Position numbers and translations under genes: made by a program
Notes under the pieces: generated by a model
Databases searched by the model: none
What the model was told of the DNA's origin: nothing
The model's input: only the letters and a program-made list of their open reading frames with translations
DNA from: Anaeromyces robustus
Taxonomy: Eukaryota; Neocallimastigomycota; Neocallimastigomycetes; Neocallimastigales; Neocallimastigaceae
Direction of reading: 5' to 3'
DNA: 60,000 nt
Assembly: GCA_002104895.1 (NCBI GenBank)
Contig: MCFG01000111.1
Coordinates: 55,001-115,000, forward strand
Shown here: piece by piece, positions 12,934-25,593 of the stretch
Numbering within the stretch: the stretch's first letter is position 1
How the letters are laid out: each line of letters opens with the position of its first letter

Positions 12934-15667
12934 TTTGATATTTTTTTTTTAAAAAAAAAATTTAAAATAAAAAATTCTTGGGAGTAATAAATATTTTTTT
13001 TTAACTTAGACTATTTAATTAAATTTTAGATTATTCTAATTACTTATTTTAATTTTTTAAACTTTTTTTTTTAATAATTAAATTTAAACTATTTATACTA
13101 TTTTAATTAATTTTTTTGAATTAAAGTTTTTATTATTAAAAAGATTTTTATATTATTATTTTATTCTTCGATAATTTTCTTCTTATATTTTCTTCTAAAA
13201 ATTTGATAATATTTATTATAACTTCTTAAGATATAATCTAGCTTTTTCTTATATTTTCGGCGATATAAAAAATATTTTTCTTTATATATAAAAAAATAAC
13301 TTCTTTTTTTATAATTTTTTTTAAAACTTAACAGTCGGCTTAAAACGAGTAAAAGCGAGAAAGAAAAAAAGTAAGATAAAAATTTACAAAAAGCGAGAAA
13401 AATTTCCTCTATTTATACTTTTTTTAATCAATAAAAAATTTGGTAATTTTATATTAAATAAAATTCTATGAATTCCATAAAATTTAAATTAGAAAAATAG
13501 GGAAAAAAAGAAAAAAGTTTAAATTTATTATATTTTAATTAATAATTATTAATAATAAAATTATTAATTATTATTAATAATACAATTAATTGTATTATAT
13601 ATTATGATTAAATATAAATTTATATAATTTCTTATATTATAATACTATTATAATATATATTAAAATTATATTCCAATTGATAATCTTTTTTTTTATTTTA
13701 TTATTTATTATTTCTTATTTTTTTAATTTTTTTAATTTTTTTGTTTTGTTTTGTTTTTTAAAGTCAATTTAAAAATTTAAATAATTTAAATTGTAATTAA
13801 GTTTAATATATATGTCAAAATAAATAAATTTATATTAATAATATATTAATAATGCATTACTAATATATTATTAATATATGTATTAATATAATATTTTAAT
13901 AATTTAATTGAATAAATTTATTTATTTATTTTAAGGAAAAAAAAAATAAATTTCTTGATATTACTATATATAGTAATATATATTGTATTATATATTAATA
14001 TATATGACTTAGACACATTATACATCAGGAATCATTAAATTTTTAATCACATTTTTTATTTAATACATCTGAATAATATATTGTTAATATATGACTAATA
14101 TAAAATATAATATATTCAATTCAATTTTCATTGTTACAAAGGAAAATGGAAAATCTTGTGTTTGTTGGTGGAAATCAAAAAATGTATCATGTAACTGGTA
14201 ATATTAAAAAAAAATTTTTTTTAGGTGGTTTGGTTATAATTTATTAAGAAATATAGAATATGAAAAATAATAATTCTTTTCTTTTTTGTTTCAGCCATCT
14301 TTTCTTTTTGTTTTTTTTTTAATATTATATATCATTTTTAATATGTTTTATGATTTAACAATCATTAATAATCATTAATAAGAAAAAAGAATAAATAAAA
14401 AAAAAAGGCAAAGAATAAACGATGGAGAAAAAAATAGGAAAAATATTAATTTTAGATTTATAGTCAAGAGACTTAACAAAATGATCTATTTTGTTAAATC
14501 TTTTGATTATAAATAATAACAATAATAATAACTATAATAATTAATAATAATAATAGATATTTTGTTTGATTAATAATAATAATAATAATAGTAGAAAATT
14601 TGTTTGATTAATAATAATGATGATAATTAAAAAATGATTAAAATAATTAGTTAATGTTATTCTGTAAAAGTAATTATAAGATTATTTTATTATATTTAAT
14701 AAATATATTCATTTACTTGTAACAATGTAACAAAAAGAAATTTTTATAAATCTTTATTACATTTACATTATTATTTATTAATATTTTATGGCTAGTATAT
14801 TATGAATTGATAATAGTAGTAATAATTAATATAATTAAAATAAAACCGGAAATTTAATAGAATATTATAAAAATATTTAATATTTGATAATAAGATTATT
14901 TCTAAATTAATCTTTATTATATAGATTTTTATAGATTAATAATTATATATAAAAAAATATTTTTTTTTAAAAAAAAATAGTTAAACTTTTTCTAAATTTA
15001 AAAATAAACGATAAAATAAAATTTGTTAATATAATTAAATTTTATTAAAGTCAAATAAAATAAAATATATAGAAAAGATGAAGACAATGTTTGTAAAATA
15101 TTTTTAATAGATAAAAAATATAAAATAAATAAAAAAAAAAAAAGAAAAAAATTTTTTTCTGTAAATTGTTGCATTTAAGTAAAAAAAAATATTTTATTAT
15201 TTTCTATTTAAATAACTGTCATAAAAAACTAAAATTTAAAAAATGTGAATTATACAGAAAAAAAAAATTTTTTTTGTTATACAGAAATATTGAGGAATTT
15301 AAAAATAATTTTTTTTTTCAAAAATATTTTAATTATAATTAATATAATTAAATTATCATTTGTAATAATAATAATAATAATAATTAAAAAATATTGAAAT
15401 TCTAAATACAATTCTATTTTTATTTTAATTTATTTTAAATACTTTTAATTATTATCCTTTATCCATTACTTTAAGTATATAAAAAAGTAATAGGTAACTG
15501 TGGTAAGATAAAATAAAAAAAATTATATTAACCTAATTTTATTATCCAATAATTCTAATTTATAAAAAAAAATTTATAGTATCAAATAGAATAAAATTTT
15601 TGATATTAAAGATTAGAAAAAAAAAAAAAAGCTTTTTTTAACTATAAATTAGAAAAAAAGAATTTTT
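12934..15667. other. Intergenic DNA
   Basis: No convincing gene. It holds the promoter side of the nucleotidase gene, A/T runs, a long imperfect inverted repeat at 14457-14513 and (AAT)n stretches near 14520-14620. A 33-codon open frame from 14146 has no supporting context. Confidence 0.65.
14457..14513. repeat. 26-bp imperfect inverted repeat with 5-nt spacer
   Basis: Left arm 14457-14482 (TTTATAGTCAAGAGACTTAA then CAAAAT) pairs with right arm 14488-14513, with 3 mismatches in 26. All three are transitions, so most positions could still pair in RNA (G-U). The spacer is GATCT. Confidence 0.8.
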
Positions 15668-15681
15668 TCTATTAGAAATAA
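15668..15681. repeat. Left target-site duplication of the SINE
   Basis: TCTATTAGAAATAA, repeated exactly at 16111-16124 on the far side of the G+C-rich island. Confidence 0.85.
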
Positions 15682-16110
15682 GTCGACCAGTTTCTATCCT
15701 GGTTGTTAAGGCGTTTCCTTAGCATACATAAGGCTTCTTGATCGACACCGCATCTACCCCAAGCACAAGTGGTTTTCTCCTTCACGGGTTTTACACTGTG
15801 GCAAGGTAGTGCACAGGTATAGTATTTGAGGCGTAGCTACTCACGCCTCATTAAATAATATAAGTATATGAGTAGATCTTTAAGTCTAATAATGTGGGGT
15901 GCGGCTCTAAATTATTGGGCGGTTTCCTTGGTGACTACTATTCATATGTGGGGCTTGTAGACTGGACCCGTTATTAAGTTAGCGTTAGGGTTTAAGTACA
16001 AATGTAAAATATATGAATATACCAAGGGCGTCGACGCCGAAAAGGTAAGGCAGGGAATTTAATTCCGATACATTCATGTGAAAAATCACATGATAAGTCT
16101 ATAAAAAAAA
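15682..16110 (+). mobile_element. tRNA-derived SINE (429 bp) with A-tail
   Basis: A G+C-rich island in an otherwise A/T landscape, bounded by perfect 14-bp direct repeats and ending in ATAAAAAAAA just before the right repeat; this is the hallmark of an inserted retroposon. The head looks tRNA-derived. An A-box-like segment TATCCTGGTTGTTAAGG (15695-15711, compare the GTTAAGGCG of Leu/Ser tRNAs) is followed by a 5-bp stem CCTTA/TAAGG with a 7-nt loop (15717-15733), and a B-box-like TGATCGACACC (15739-15749). The body holds further hairpins: TGAGGCGT/ACGCCTCA (15827-15850), the palindrome GGCGTCGACGCC (16027-16038), GGAATT/AATTCC (16054-16066) and TCATGTGA/TCACATGA (16074-16093). There is no protein-coding frame. 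The intact duplications suggest a fairly recent insertion. The alternative is an unrelated structured ncRNA gene with chance flanking repeats, which I think less likely. Confidence 0.75.
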
Positions 16111-16124
16111 TCTATTAGAAATAA
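16111..16124. repeat. Right target-site duplication of the SINE
   Basis: TCTATTAGAAATAA, identical over 14 bp to 15668-15681, directly after the A-rich tail. Confidence 0.85.
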
Positions 16125-17252
16125 AAATAAAGTTATAATAATGAATCATATCATTAATAAAAAAATAATAAAAACATTTAAAATCATTGAATCACTTTTT
16201 TTTTTATTTTATTATTTAGTTTTTTCTTTTTTTATCTAGTAATTTTTTTTTTAGTTTTTTTTCTTTTTCTTTCTGTATTTTTTTATTTTAATTATTTTTT
16301 TTTTCTTTCATATTCATCTTAACAAGAATTTTACAAACTTTTCCTTTTTTTTTTTTTTTTTTTAATTTACCAAAAATTGAAATACAGTAAAAAAAATTAC
16401 ATAATATTGCTTTTATTATTAAATAATAATAATATATTACAATTAATTATAAAATATATAATAATATAATATAATTTAATAATAATTAAAATTACATAAT
16501 ATTGATTAACACATTTACAAAACAAGAAAAAATAAAAAAAAAATAAACAAAAACATAATGAAAAAAAAAAAAAACATATGTTTTTTTATTTTTATTTAAT
16601 GTAGTATGATGTAATGTATATGACCATACATTAAATTAAATAAATAATAATTAAATATTCAAAAATATTTATTTATTTATTTATTTATTTATTTATTTTA
16701 ATAATTATTTATTTATTTATTTATCATTGTGCTTCTGGTATATTCGAGTATATTATATTTAATGATCATGTGAATAAATTTTTATTAATAATTATTCCTT
16801 TTTTTATATATAATATTATATATTAATATTATTTTATATTAATATAATTAAATATAATGTAATATAATATATTATAATATGATATATAATTATAATAAAA
16901 TATTTAAAAAGCTTTTTTTTTTGGCGTTCATGTGATGTGAATGACTAAACTATCTGAAATACAACGAATTATGGAAGGAAAACTTTAATTCTTAAAATTT
17001 TTTAAAAAAAAACAATTTATTTTGAATATATTCTAATATATAGTTTAATACAATGACATATATTATTTAATTAACTTATTTGAATCCACAAATAATTTAA
17101 TTAAGAAAAAAAAAGAAAAAGAAAAAATTTTAATTTAAAATATGAAATATAAAACAAAAATGAAAATGTAATTTTATTTACTTTTTTTTTTTTTTAATTA
17201 TAAGTAAATAATTAAAAAATTCAGATAAAAAATAAGGAATAAAAAAGGAAAG

Positions 17253-17283
<31 letters not shown>

Positions 17284-17419
17284 ATATATTAAATAAATAA
17301 ATATTTATATATTAATAATAGTAATAATGTTTAATTAATAAAATTAATTAAATATAATCATTTATTAAAATATAAAATAAATGACTTGAATGAATGTTCT
17401 TTCATATTAACAAAATAAT

Positions 17420-17463
17420 ATGACGGAATTGTTAATATTATTTTATATTAACGATTCCGTCAT
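17420..17463. repeat. 19-bp inverted repeat, one mismatch, 6-nt spacer
   Basis: ATGACGGAATTGTTAATAT (17420-17438) and ATATTAACGATTCCGTCAT (17445-17463). The single mismatch becomes a G-U pair in minus-strand RNA or a C-A mismatch in plus-strand RNA. The arms contain rare G+C words (TGACGG), so this is not a by-product of A/T repeats. Confidence 0.85.
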
Positions 17464-17766
17464 TAATTATATATTGTCATTTTTATTATTTGTTTTTATT
17501 TTTTAATAATTAATGTTTTTTGTTTGTTTGAAATGATGTAATCATAAGAATTCATAAATGATTTCCCAATATATTATTCCTTCCTATTCTTTTAACAATG
17601 ATAATCCTTATTATATCTTATTATTATTATTATTATTATTATCATATACTGTTATAAGATTTTTTTTAATTAATAAAGCCAATAGTAAAAACAAAGTTTT
17701 AATATTTTATGGGCTAAATGAGTATAAGTAAATAGAATTTATAAAATAAATTAATATTTTTATACA

Positions 17767-17798
<32 letters not shown>

Positions 17799-17959
17799 TA
17801 TTATAATTATAATAATAATAATATTTTATATCCTTTAATTATTATTATTTTATAAATGGATATAAATAATAATAATAATTATTAAAAAATTTAATAATTT
17901 TTATTATTGTTAATTATTTTATTAAATTATTTGGCAGTCCTGATAATAAATAAAAAACA

Positions 17960-18027
<68 letters not shown>

Positions 18028-20097
18028 AAATAAATAAATAATTATAAACATTATTGCTTTTACATTTAGATTAAAATTTATCACTTGACTTTTATTAATA
18101 AACAAATATACATGAAAAAAAAAATTAGTCTTCATTATTTTTAATAATAAAAATATAAAAATATTAAGATATAGAGTATATATTAAATAAAAAATTATAA
18201 TATATGTATCAATTGCATTGCATATATTTATCTATAAATACTTTAAAATATATATTAATTTATTATTCAATTATTCACTCTCTCTTTATTAATTATTTAA
18301 ATATATTTTATGCTATTATAGAATTAATATAATTTTTTCTTATTATAATTATTTTTCTTAATAAAAATGGAATATGTAAAAAGTATTAATATAAAAGAAA
18401 TATTAAAAGAATTATTATTATCAAATTTTATAAATATTAAACATTTTTTATATTTAACTATTCATATGACATAAAAAAAAAACTACTTAAATATTTAAAT
18501 ATTTTTATTGAGTTATTATTGTAAGGTTAATTATAAAATTAATTATAATAAAGTGAAGTAGTTATCTAATTTTTATTAAAAAAAAAAAAAAAAAAAAACT
18601 TTGATAATCGTATATATACCCAAATTTTCATTGTTTTATTATATTATATTTAACTTTTATTATTTATTTTATTATATTGTTCTAATTTATATTTTAATTG
18701 CTTTAATAAACTTATTTCAATACATTTAATCCATATTAAGTATAATTTTTAATTTATAAAGAAAAATATTTTTCTTTTTATTGAATGAAAATTTTATCAA
18801 AAACCCATTAAAAATATTTGAATTTTATTATTAATAAGAATCAAAAAAATAATAATTAAAATTTTTTATAATTAAAAATAAATTCTAATTTGATGAAAAA
18901 AAAAAAAAAAAAAAAAAAAGGTGAAATATAAAAATAAAAACCAATTTTAATAAATTTTTTAAAAAAAAAGCAAATTCTAGTAAAAAAAAAAGAAAAAGGA
19001 AAAATATTTTTTTATATATAATATTATTCTTTTTATTTCATGTTTTAATGGTTATAAAAGAAAATAAAATAGAAAGAAGTATTAAATTCTACTATAATAA
19101 TGAATATTATAAATATAATTGAAAATATTTATATTTATTTTTATAATTTATAATATTTTTTAATCACTAAAAAAAATATGTATATAATAATATATATAAT
19201 TTGTATAATTAATATAAAGAATAAGAATAATTAAAATTTAAAATTAAAAAATTTAAAAATTAAAGATTATATGAATTAACATGTGGTTAAAAGAAAGCTT
19301 GACATTTGACCTATAAACTTTAATTTTACAAAAATAAAAAAAATTAAAATAAAAATAAAAATAAAATATTATAAAAATAATTATATTTTAAATGTAAATT
19401 AAGAAACAATAGATGGAATTTTAAAAAATAATAATAATAATAAAAAAGTGTAAATTAATTATAAAGTAAACACTTTTTAAAAAAAATTATAAAAGTATTT
19501 AATTTGCTTTTTTTTTTTTTTTTTTTTTTTTTTTGGTTTATAGAATTAAAAAAAAAACATTAATTTTAGATTCATTTAATATTTAAATATTTTTAGAGTT
19601 AATAATGTTTTATTTTAACATTTATTTTTATTGATATATAATAATGATATTATTATCTTTTTTTTTTTTTATTTCATTTCAATGACAACAATAATAATAA
19701 AAATTTTTATATTTATATTGAAAAAAAAATGATTTAAACTTATTATTTAAGAATAATTAATAATATAAACTATTAACTTATATATATAAAAAATTACCTT
19801 TTATTATTAAAGTTTTTTTTTAAATCTTTTTTTTTTATATTTCTAACAAAGAGAAAAAAACTTTGTGTGACTATGATATATGAAATTTTTCATAATATTG
19901 TTCAATGCAAAATAATAAATAATAAATTTGAATATTATCATTACTATTAATAATTCTTAAAAAAAATTTTTTTTTATATTTTAATAATGATTAAAATTAT
20001 AACTGACACATTATTAAAAAATATTGAAAAAAAAAAAAAAAAAAAAAAAAACATTCAATATTAAATATTTAAAGGGATGATTCATTGATGGTCATTT

Positions 20098-20119
20098 AGA
20101 TAATATAATTATATTATCT
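20098..20119. repeat. 22-bp perfect palindrome
   Basis: AGATAATATAA followed directly by its reverse complement. A+T-rich, so chance is more plausible than for the other inverted repeats. Confidence 0.7.
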
Positions 20120-21228
20120 TATTAATATAAATATATATATATTTTTATTTTGTTATATTTTTATTATTAATTAATTATAAATAATATTATTTAAACTGTT
20201 AATACGATTTACGATTTACATTTTTTTTTATACTTATATATATTTTTTCATAGTATTTTTTTTTTTTATATATATTTTCTTGTTAAGTTATTTTTTTCAA
20301 TCAAGTATAAAAAATTACATTTATCAAGATAAATAATATAATCAATATATTATTTCTATTGTTTATATTAATATGAAAATTTTGAAGAAAAAAAAAATAA
20401 AAAAGAAAATTAATTAAAAATGTTAAAAAGAAAAGAAATATAAACATATTTTATATAAATAAAGAATTGAAAATAGTTCATACAATTTAAAAAATAAGTT
20501 TTTTTTTTTATTGGAAAGAAAAAAATATAATAATTATTATAATATTTTTTTTTAATAATATATATATAAATAATTTTTTTTTTGTTATTACTTTTTGTTT
20601 TTTAAATTATATAAGATAAAATATTATATGTTAAATATATATATATGTATATATATAACATATTTTTTTTTATATTATTTCAATAAATATATTATATAAG
20701 GAAATTTCTTTAATACTATTTTTTAACATTTTACTTTTCTAATTTTTTTATTCTTAATTTTTTTTTTTTTTTTTTTATAATTTTATCTATTTTATCTTAT
20801 TTTATTATGTTTTTGTTATTATTATTACTATTTTTTTTTTATAATTATATTTTAAATTAATACTTTTTATTTACTTATTTTCTTTTTTTTTGTTTTTTTT
20901 TTTTTAAATTATAATTTTTTTTTGGTTTGTTTGGTTTAACTTTTATAGTAAAATAAAATCTTATTCCTCTTGTAGTTTTTTATTTTTTATTTTTTTTTAT
21001 AAAAAAAAATCAACATTTTTAAAAAAAAGGTTAAAATTAATTAAAAAAATTAATTAATTAGATAAAATATAGATAATATATATATAGATAGGATTACAAG
21101 TATAATTAATTAATGATGATTATATATTATTATTTTAATATTATTTTTAAATAATGTTAGGTAATGATTGTTATTATTAACTTTTTTTTTTTTTTTAAAA
21201 AAAAAAATAATTAAGGGTTTTTTCAGTC

Positions 21229-21260
<32 letters not shown>

Positions 21261-21347
21261 AATTAGATTTAAATGCAATTTTATTTATTTAATTATTTTA
21301 TTTTATTTATTAGTTTTTTTATATATATGTAAAATAGGTAATATTTA

Positions 21348-21383
<36 letters not shown>

Positions 21384-21523
21384 ATTTTTAATTATATATA
21401 TATATTATAATTTGGAATATTATTTTTTCTATAATAACAATAATAATTATTATTTATTTAAAAAGGTATTTTTTTTTTTTAAGGTATTAATTTTTTTGGT
21501 TTTTATATTTTGTAATTATTATT

Positions 21524-21554
<31 letters not shown>

Positions 21555-21654
21555 TTTTAGCTTTTTTGTTTTATTTTTTATTTTTATTTTTATTTTTATT
21601 TTTTTTCATTTTTATTTATTTTTTATAATATTATTTTTATTTATTTTATTATTT

Positions 21655-21773
21655 TTATTTAAATAACTCTTGAAAATCAAATGAATCATTTTCATTATTC
21701 CTTGTTAATACTTTTTTATCGGTAATAATTGCTGATATAAGATTAGATGGGGTTCTAAATTATTATATGAAAG

Positions 21774-21811
<38 letters not shown>

Positions 21812-23303
21812 TAAAAAATAAATAAAAGAAATAAGAAAATTATAAGTATTATATTATATTTTTATATTTTTATATTTTTATATTTTATATTTTATATTTT
21901 ATATTCATAAAAAAAATAATAAATAATAAATAATAAATATTTAATATATATATATATATTTACATATCATAAGCAGGAGCATAAACATGAACATCAGGAG
22001 TAGAAACTTTAACCGTCATTGAAGTTACTGGAGGTTCTAATGAAGATTGTCGACGAATTTGATAATTATTACTACCTACACCACTACTACTTCCATGAAC
22101 ATTAAATCTCATACGTTCTTCAATTCCTTCTAATACATCAATAACATTCTGCCCTAGTTTTGTAATTAAGGTTTGGGTATTTAATGAAAAATCTTTTTTG
22201 GAGGTATGCCTTGTAAAAACTTTTGGACTAGAATTTGTTCCACTATTATTATTTCTTGATGTCATAGAACTTTGACTACGATAACTATCAAAACTTGTTA
22301 CACTTTTAGCATCATTACCTCCTATTGAAGTAGCATCATTATTATCATGTTGTTGTTGTTGACTATGATTACTTGTAATTTCATCATAAGAATTTATTGA
22401 TTTAAATGTGGTATCATTATCTTCTTCTTCTTCTTCTTCTTCTTTTTCTTTTTCTTTTTCTTTTTCTTCTTTTTTTGTTATTATTTCTTCTTTTCCTCCT
22501 ACTTTATCTTTATCTTTATCTTTATCTTTTTCTTTTTCTTTTCCCTTTTCTTTTTCTTTTTCATCTTTTTTTATTTCTACATTTTTGATATTATTATCAT
22601 TAACTTTTTCTTCTTCTTCTTCTCCTTCTCCTTCTCTTTCTCCTTCTTCTTCTTCTTCTTCTTCTTCTTCTTCTTGACTAGATTTACTATACATATCATA
22701 ATCATAACCAAAATCATCATCATCTTCTTCATCTTCTTCTTCATCACTTACAGAACTTTCACTACTTGCAAAACCTTCTGTATATAATTCTGAAGTTTCA
22801 TTATTTTCATGTTCATAAATATCATTTGAATATTCTTCATCCCAAGTAGGTGAATTGAAAAGCATCATAGGTTCTTTAACATTACCTTCATCTTCGACAA
22901 CTTCACCTCGTATTTGAGTAACTTCTAATTCTGAAAAATTTTCTATTTCTATATCTTTTCCTGTTTTAGATTTTAAATCAATAACAGCTGAAGGGGCTGC
23001 TACAATAAATTGTATATTAAAGAATTTGGCTAATATAGCTAATTGATAAGTACCTATTGTACTCACAACATCACCATTGGCTGCAATTCTTTTTTTTTTT
23101 TTTTTTAAAAAAAAAAAAATAATAATAATGATAAAAAAAAATTATTATATATATATAACAATTAATAAATAATAAATAATAATAAAGTTAATATATATAT
23201 ATATAAAAAAAGAGGAAATTCTTTTAATTTATATATATAATAAATTAACTTTTATTTTTATAATAAAAGATATATATAATATATAATATATATGTTTCTC
23301 AAC

Positions 23304-23345
<42 letters not shown>

Positions 23346-23825
23346 CTGTTTTTTAATTTACCTTTCAGCACCAACAATAATGACATCAATTTTTGTTTCT
23401 GAAAATAATGAAGATAACATACTATCACAAACAAGTGTACAGGGTATTTTTTCTGAAAGTAATTCAAAGGCGGTGATACGAGATCCATTATTATATGGTC
23501 TATTATATAATTAAAATATAAATTAAATCAAAATATTTTTTTAATAAATATATAAAAGAAAGAAGTTGACAATATATTTAATTTAAAAAAAAAAAAAATA
23601 ATCATAATTTACAAATATTTATAATAAATAAATATATATACATTAAAATCATAAATATAAGTATATATAATATATATATTAGATATTTTTTTTTTATTTA
23701 ATTTATTTATTATTATCAAGTACCTTGTTTCAGTACAATATGTTTGTTCTAAGTATTCTGATTTATTAAGTTGTCTAATTATACCTAAAGCGGTACCCTT
23801 TTTATAAAAAAAAATTTATATATAA

Positions 23826-23915
<90 letters not shown>

Positions 23916-24539
23916 TTTATTAATTATATTTATTATTTAAATTAATATTTATATAATAAATCATAATAATTTTTTTTTTCATATATAATAATTTATACTA
24001 TATATATTAAATAATTAATTACCACGCCTAAACATGAAAATTCACCAAAATTGCCATGAGTAACTACTTTAACTTTTTGACATGAAATATTTTTATATTT
24101 TAAACAATGATCTAAAATATATTTTTCACCATTATATGAAAGTCTTTTATTATTTTCTACTACTTCATCTAATAAACTTTCTGCTCTTTCTAAATAAGCA
24201 ACAAAAATATCTTCAGCATCATTGGCTATATCATTTTCTTTTATAACTGCTTCCCATACAATATCAATATAACTATTTAATGTAAATGGTGTTTGTCTAG
24301 CCGATCTAATATAATCAAGATTATCATAAATATAATTAACCGCACTTTCTTTATCATTAAAAGGCGGTAGTATATCATCATTATAAAATGTATTATGAAT
24401 TTCTACAGCTAACGATAATATTGAAACTAAAGCAACAGCTTGACCAGCTTTAATTTAAAGTAATATAATAATAGTTGTATATATAATAATAATTATAATA
24501 AATAAATATTAATAATAAATAAAAAAATAAATAAAAAAA

Positions 24540-24579
<40 letters not shown>

Positions 24580-25593
24580 GTATATTAGTTTTAAATGTTG
24601 TATTATAATAAAAAATTTTTATTATTGTTCATAAAAATTAAAATTTTAAAATAAATTGTAATATAATTATATTTAATTAATATCTTTATATTTCATTAAG
24701 ACTGATAAATGATATAAACTCAATATATTTATAAATAATACACGATATAATAAATTCAAAATTTACCTTGAACCTACATAATAAATAGAATAAATTATAT
24801 ATATTTGATATATTAATAAAAATAAATATTATATTGAAAATAGTTAATATAAATATTTTTATATTTTTTAAATTTCAAATGTTGTTTTATATTTACTTTT
24901 AACGACTGAATATATCTATATCCATCTTTTACTCCATTAATTGGTTCATATACAACTTCAAATGGAAGTAATAACTATCATTATTATAATATATTATCAT
25001 ATTAAAATGAATAAATGTTAGTTAATATAAATATTTTATGAAATGAAATAAATAAAAAAAAAAAGGATTTCAATGAAATTTTTTTTTAAAAAAATGAAAA
25101 TAACTAATAAAACTATACACATAGACAAATAAAATTGTTAAAAATTTTAATTTTAAAATTATGTAATTCTAAAATTACATTTTATAATAATAATATATAT
25201 ATGTATATGATATTTAATAATTAATAATATATGTAATTATTATTTTTATATTAAATATTTAATAATGATAAACAATGCTTCATCCATTAAAAGAACAATA
25301 TACAAAATAAAAAAAAAAAAAAATTCAAAACATTTTTATTTTATTCCTTTTTTCTTTTTTTAAAAAAAAAATAAAAATAAAATAAAAGACGTTTTCTTGA
25401 GATCTGTATTTTTGATAATTATTACTTTTTAGAAAAAAAATAATAAAAAAATTCTTTTCGTATTTTTTTTTTCTATTTGTGTATAATAAATTATTAAAAA
25501 TGTCTGGATACATACTTGATTTATAACTTCTAATTTACCCCTTGAATAACGTATTGATCCTTTAGATATTGGTAAACTGGAATAAAAATTCAT
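21655..25593 (-). CDS. MRI1: Methylthioribose-1-phosphate isomerase-like protein, predicted inactive, with acidic insertion
   Basis: Exons on the minus strand: 25593-25516, 24974-24897, 24773-24767 (7 nt), 24447-24023, 23797-23724, 23499-23362, 23088-21964, 21754-21655; 674 aa, frame intact throughout. Family landmarks are [18 protein letters not shown] (13-30), GTALGIIR (197-204), TRPYNNGSR (220-228), GAERIAANGD (264-273), IGTYQLA and VAAPS...DL (277-310), and [16 protein letters not shown] near the C-terminus. True enzymes of the methionine-salvage pathway use a Cys in THCNTG and an Asp in GADR. Here these are Gly186 (THGNFG) and Glu266 (GAER), and the RGAPAIG loop has become QAGQAVA (54-60). 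About 297 residues (336-632), rich in Glu, Lys, Asp, Ser and Asn, are inserted before the YAPAYDITP strand; typical proteins are ~350-410 aa. The fold is probably kept with activity lost, suggesting a regulatory or scaffolding paralogue. An eIF2B subunit is the other relative, but the N-terminal motif favours the isomerase branch. Confidence 0.85.
22424..22676. repeat. Polypyrimidine/polypurine tract inside the MRI1-like exon
   Basis: Arrays of TTC, TTTTTC and TTTATC units on the plus strand encode the E-, KE- and KD-rich part of the inserted segment on the minus strand. Open frames seen on the plus strand here (Ser/Phe/Leu-only) are mirror images of this tract, not genes. Confidence 0.85.
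23830..23912. repeat. (AAT)n microsatellite in an MRI1-like intron
   Basis: About 27 copies of AAT in the intron between the 425-nt and 74-nt exons. A second (AAT)n run lies at 23309-23343, within the intron that precedes the largest exon. Confidence 0.85.

Larger units (their letters stand above)
16125..21654. other. A+T-rich intergenic DNA
   Basis: No gene recognised. Features are (AAAT)n at 17955-18025, T or A runs of more than 20 at about 18580, 18898, 19508, 20030, 21230 and 21535, (ATT)n at 21349-21380, an inverted repeat at 17420-17463 and a 22-bp palindrome at 20098-20119. A 35-codon frame from 18367 has no homology I can name. Confidence 0.65.

Noticed and set aside
14146-14247. 33-codon frame starting MENLVFVGGNQK
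   Set aside because: It contains a possible GTAATA donor, but no following exon could be found in frame and no family resembles it.
15960-16010. CCCTAA-like word (plus strand GTTAGGGTTTA) in a structured G+C-rich island, read as a telomerase RNA template
   Set aside because: The island has perfect flanking duplications, an A-tail and tRNA-like promoter segments, which fit a SINE better; only about 10 nt match a telomere template.
17828-17836. ATATCCTTT words outside genes (also 58459-58467)
   Set aside because: They match the U12 donor but lie in intergenic DNA, or on the opposite strand inside a PDK1 intron, with no exon edge nearby.
17914-18135. Open frame of repeated Leu-Phe-Ile-Tyr
   Set aside because: It is a translation of the (AAAT)n microsatellite.
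22406-22677. Plus-strand open frames of Ser/Phe or Leu only
   Set aside because: They are the complement of the Glu/Lys-rich repeats in the MRI1-like exon on the minus strand.
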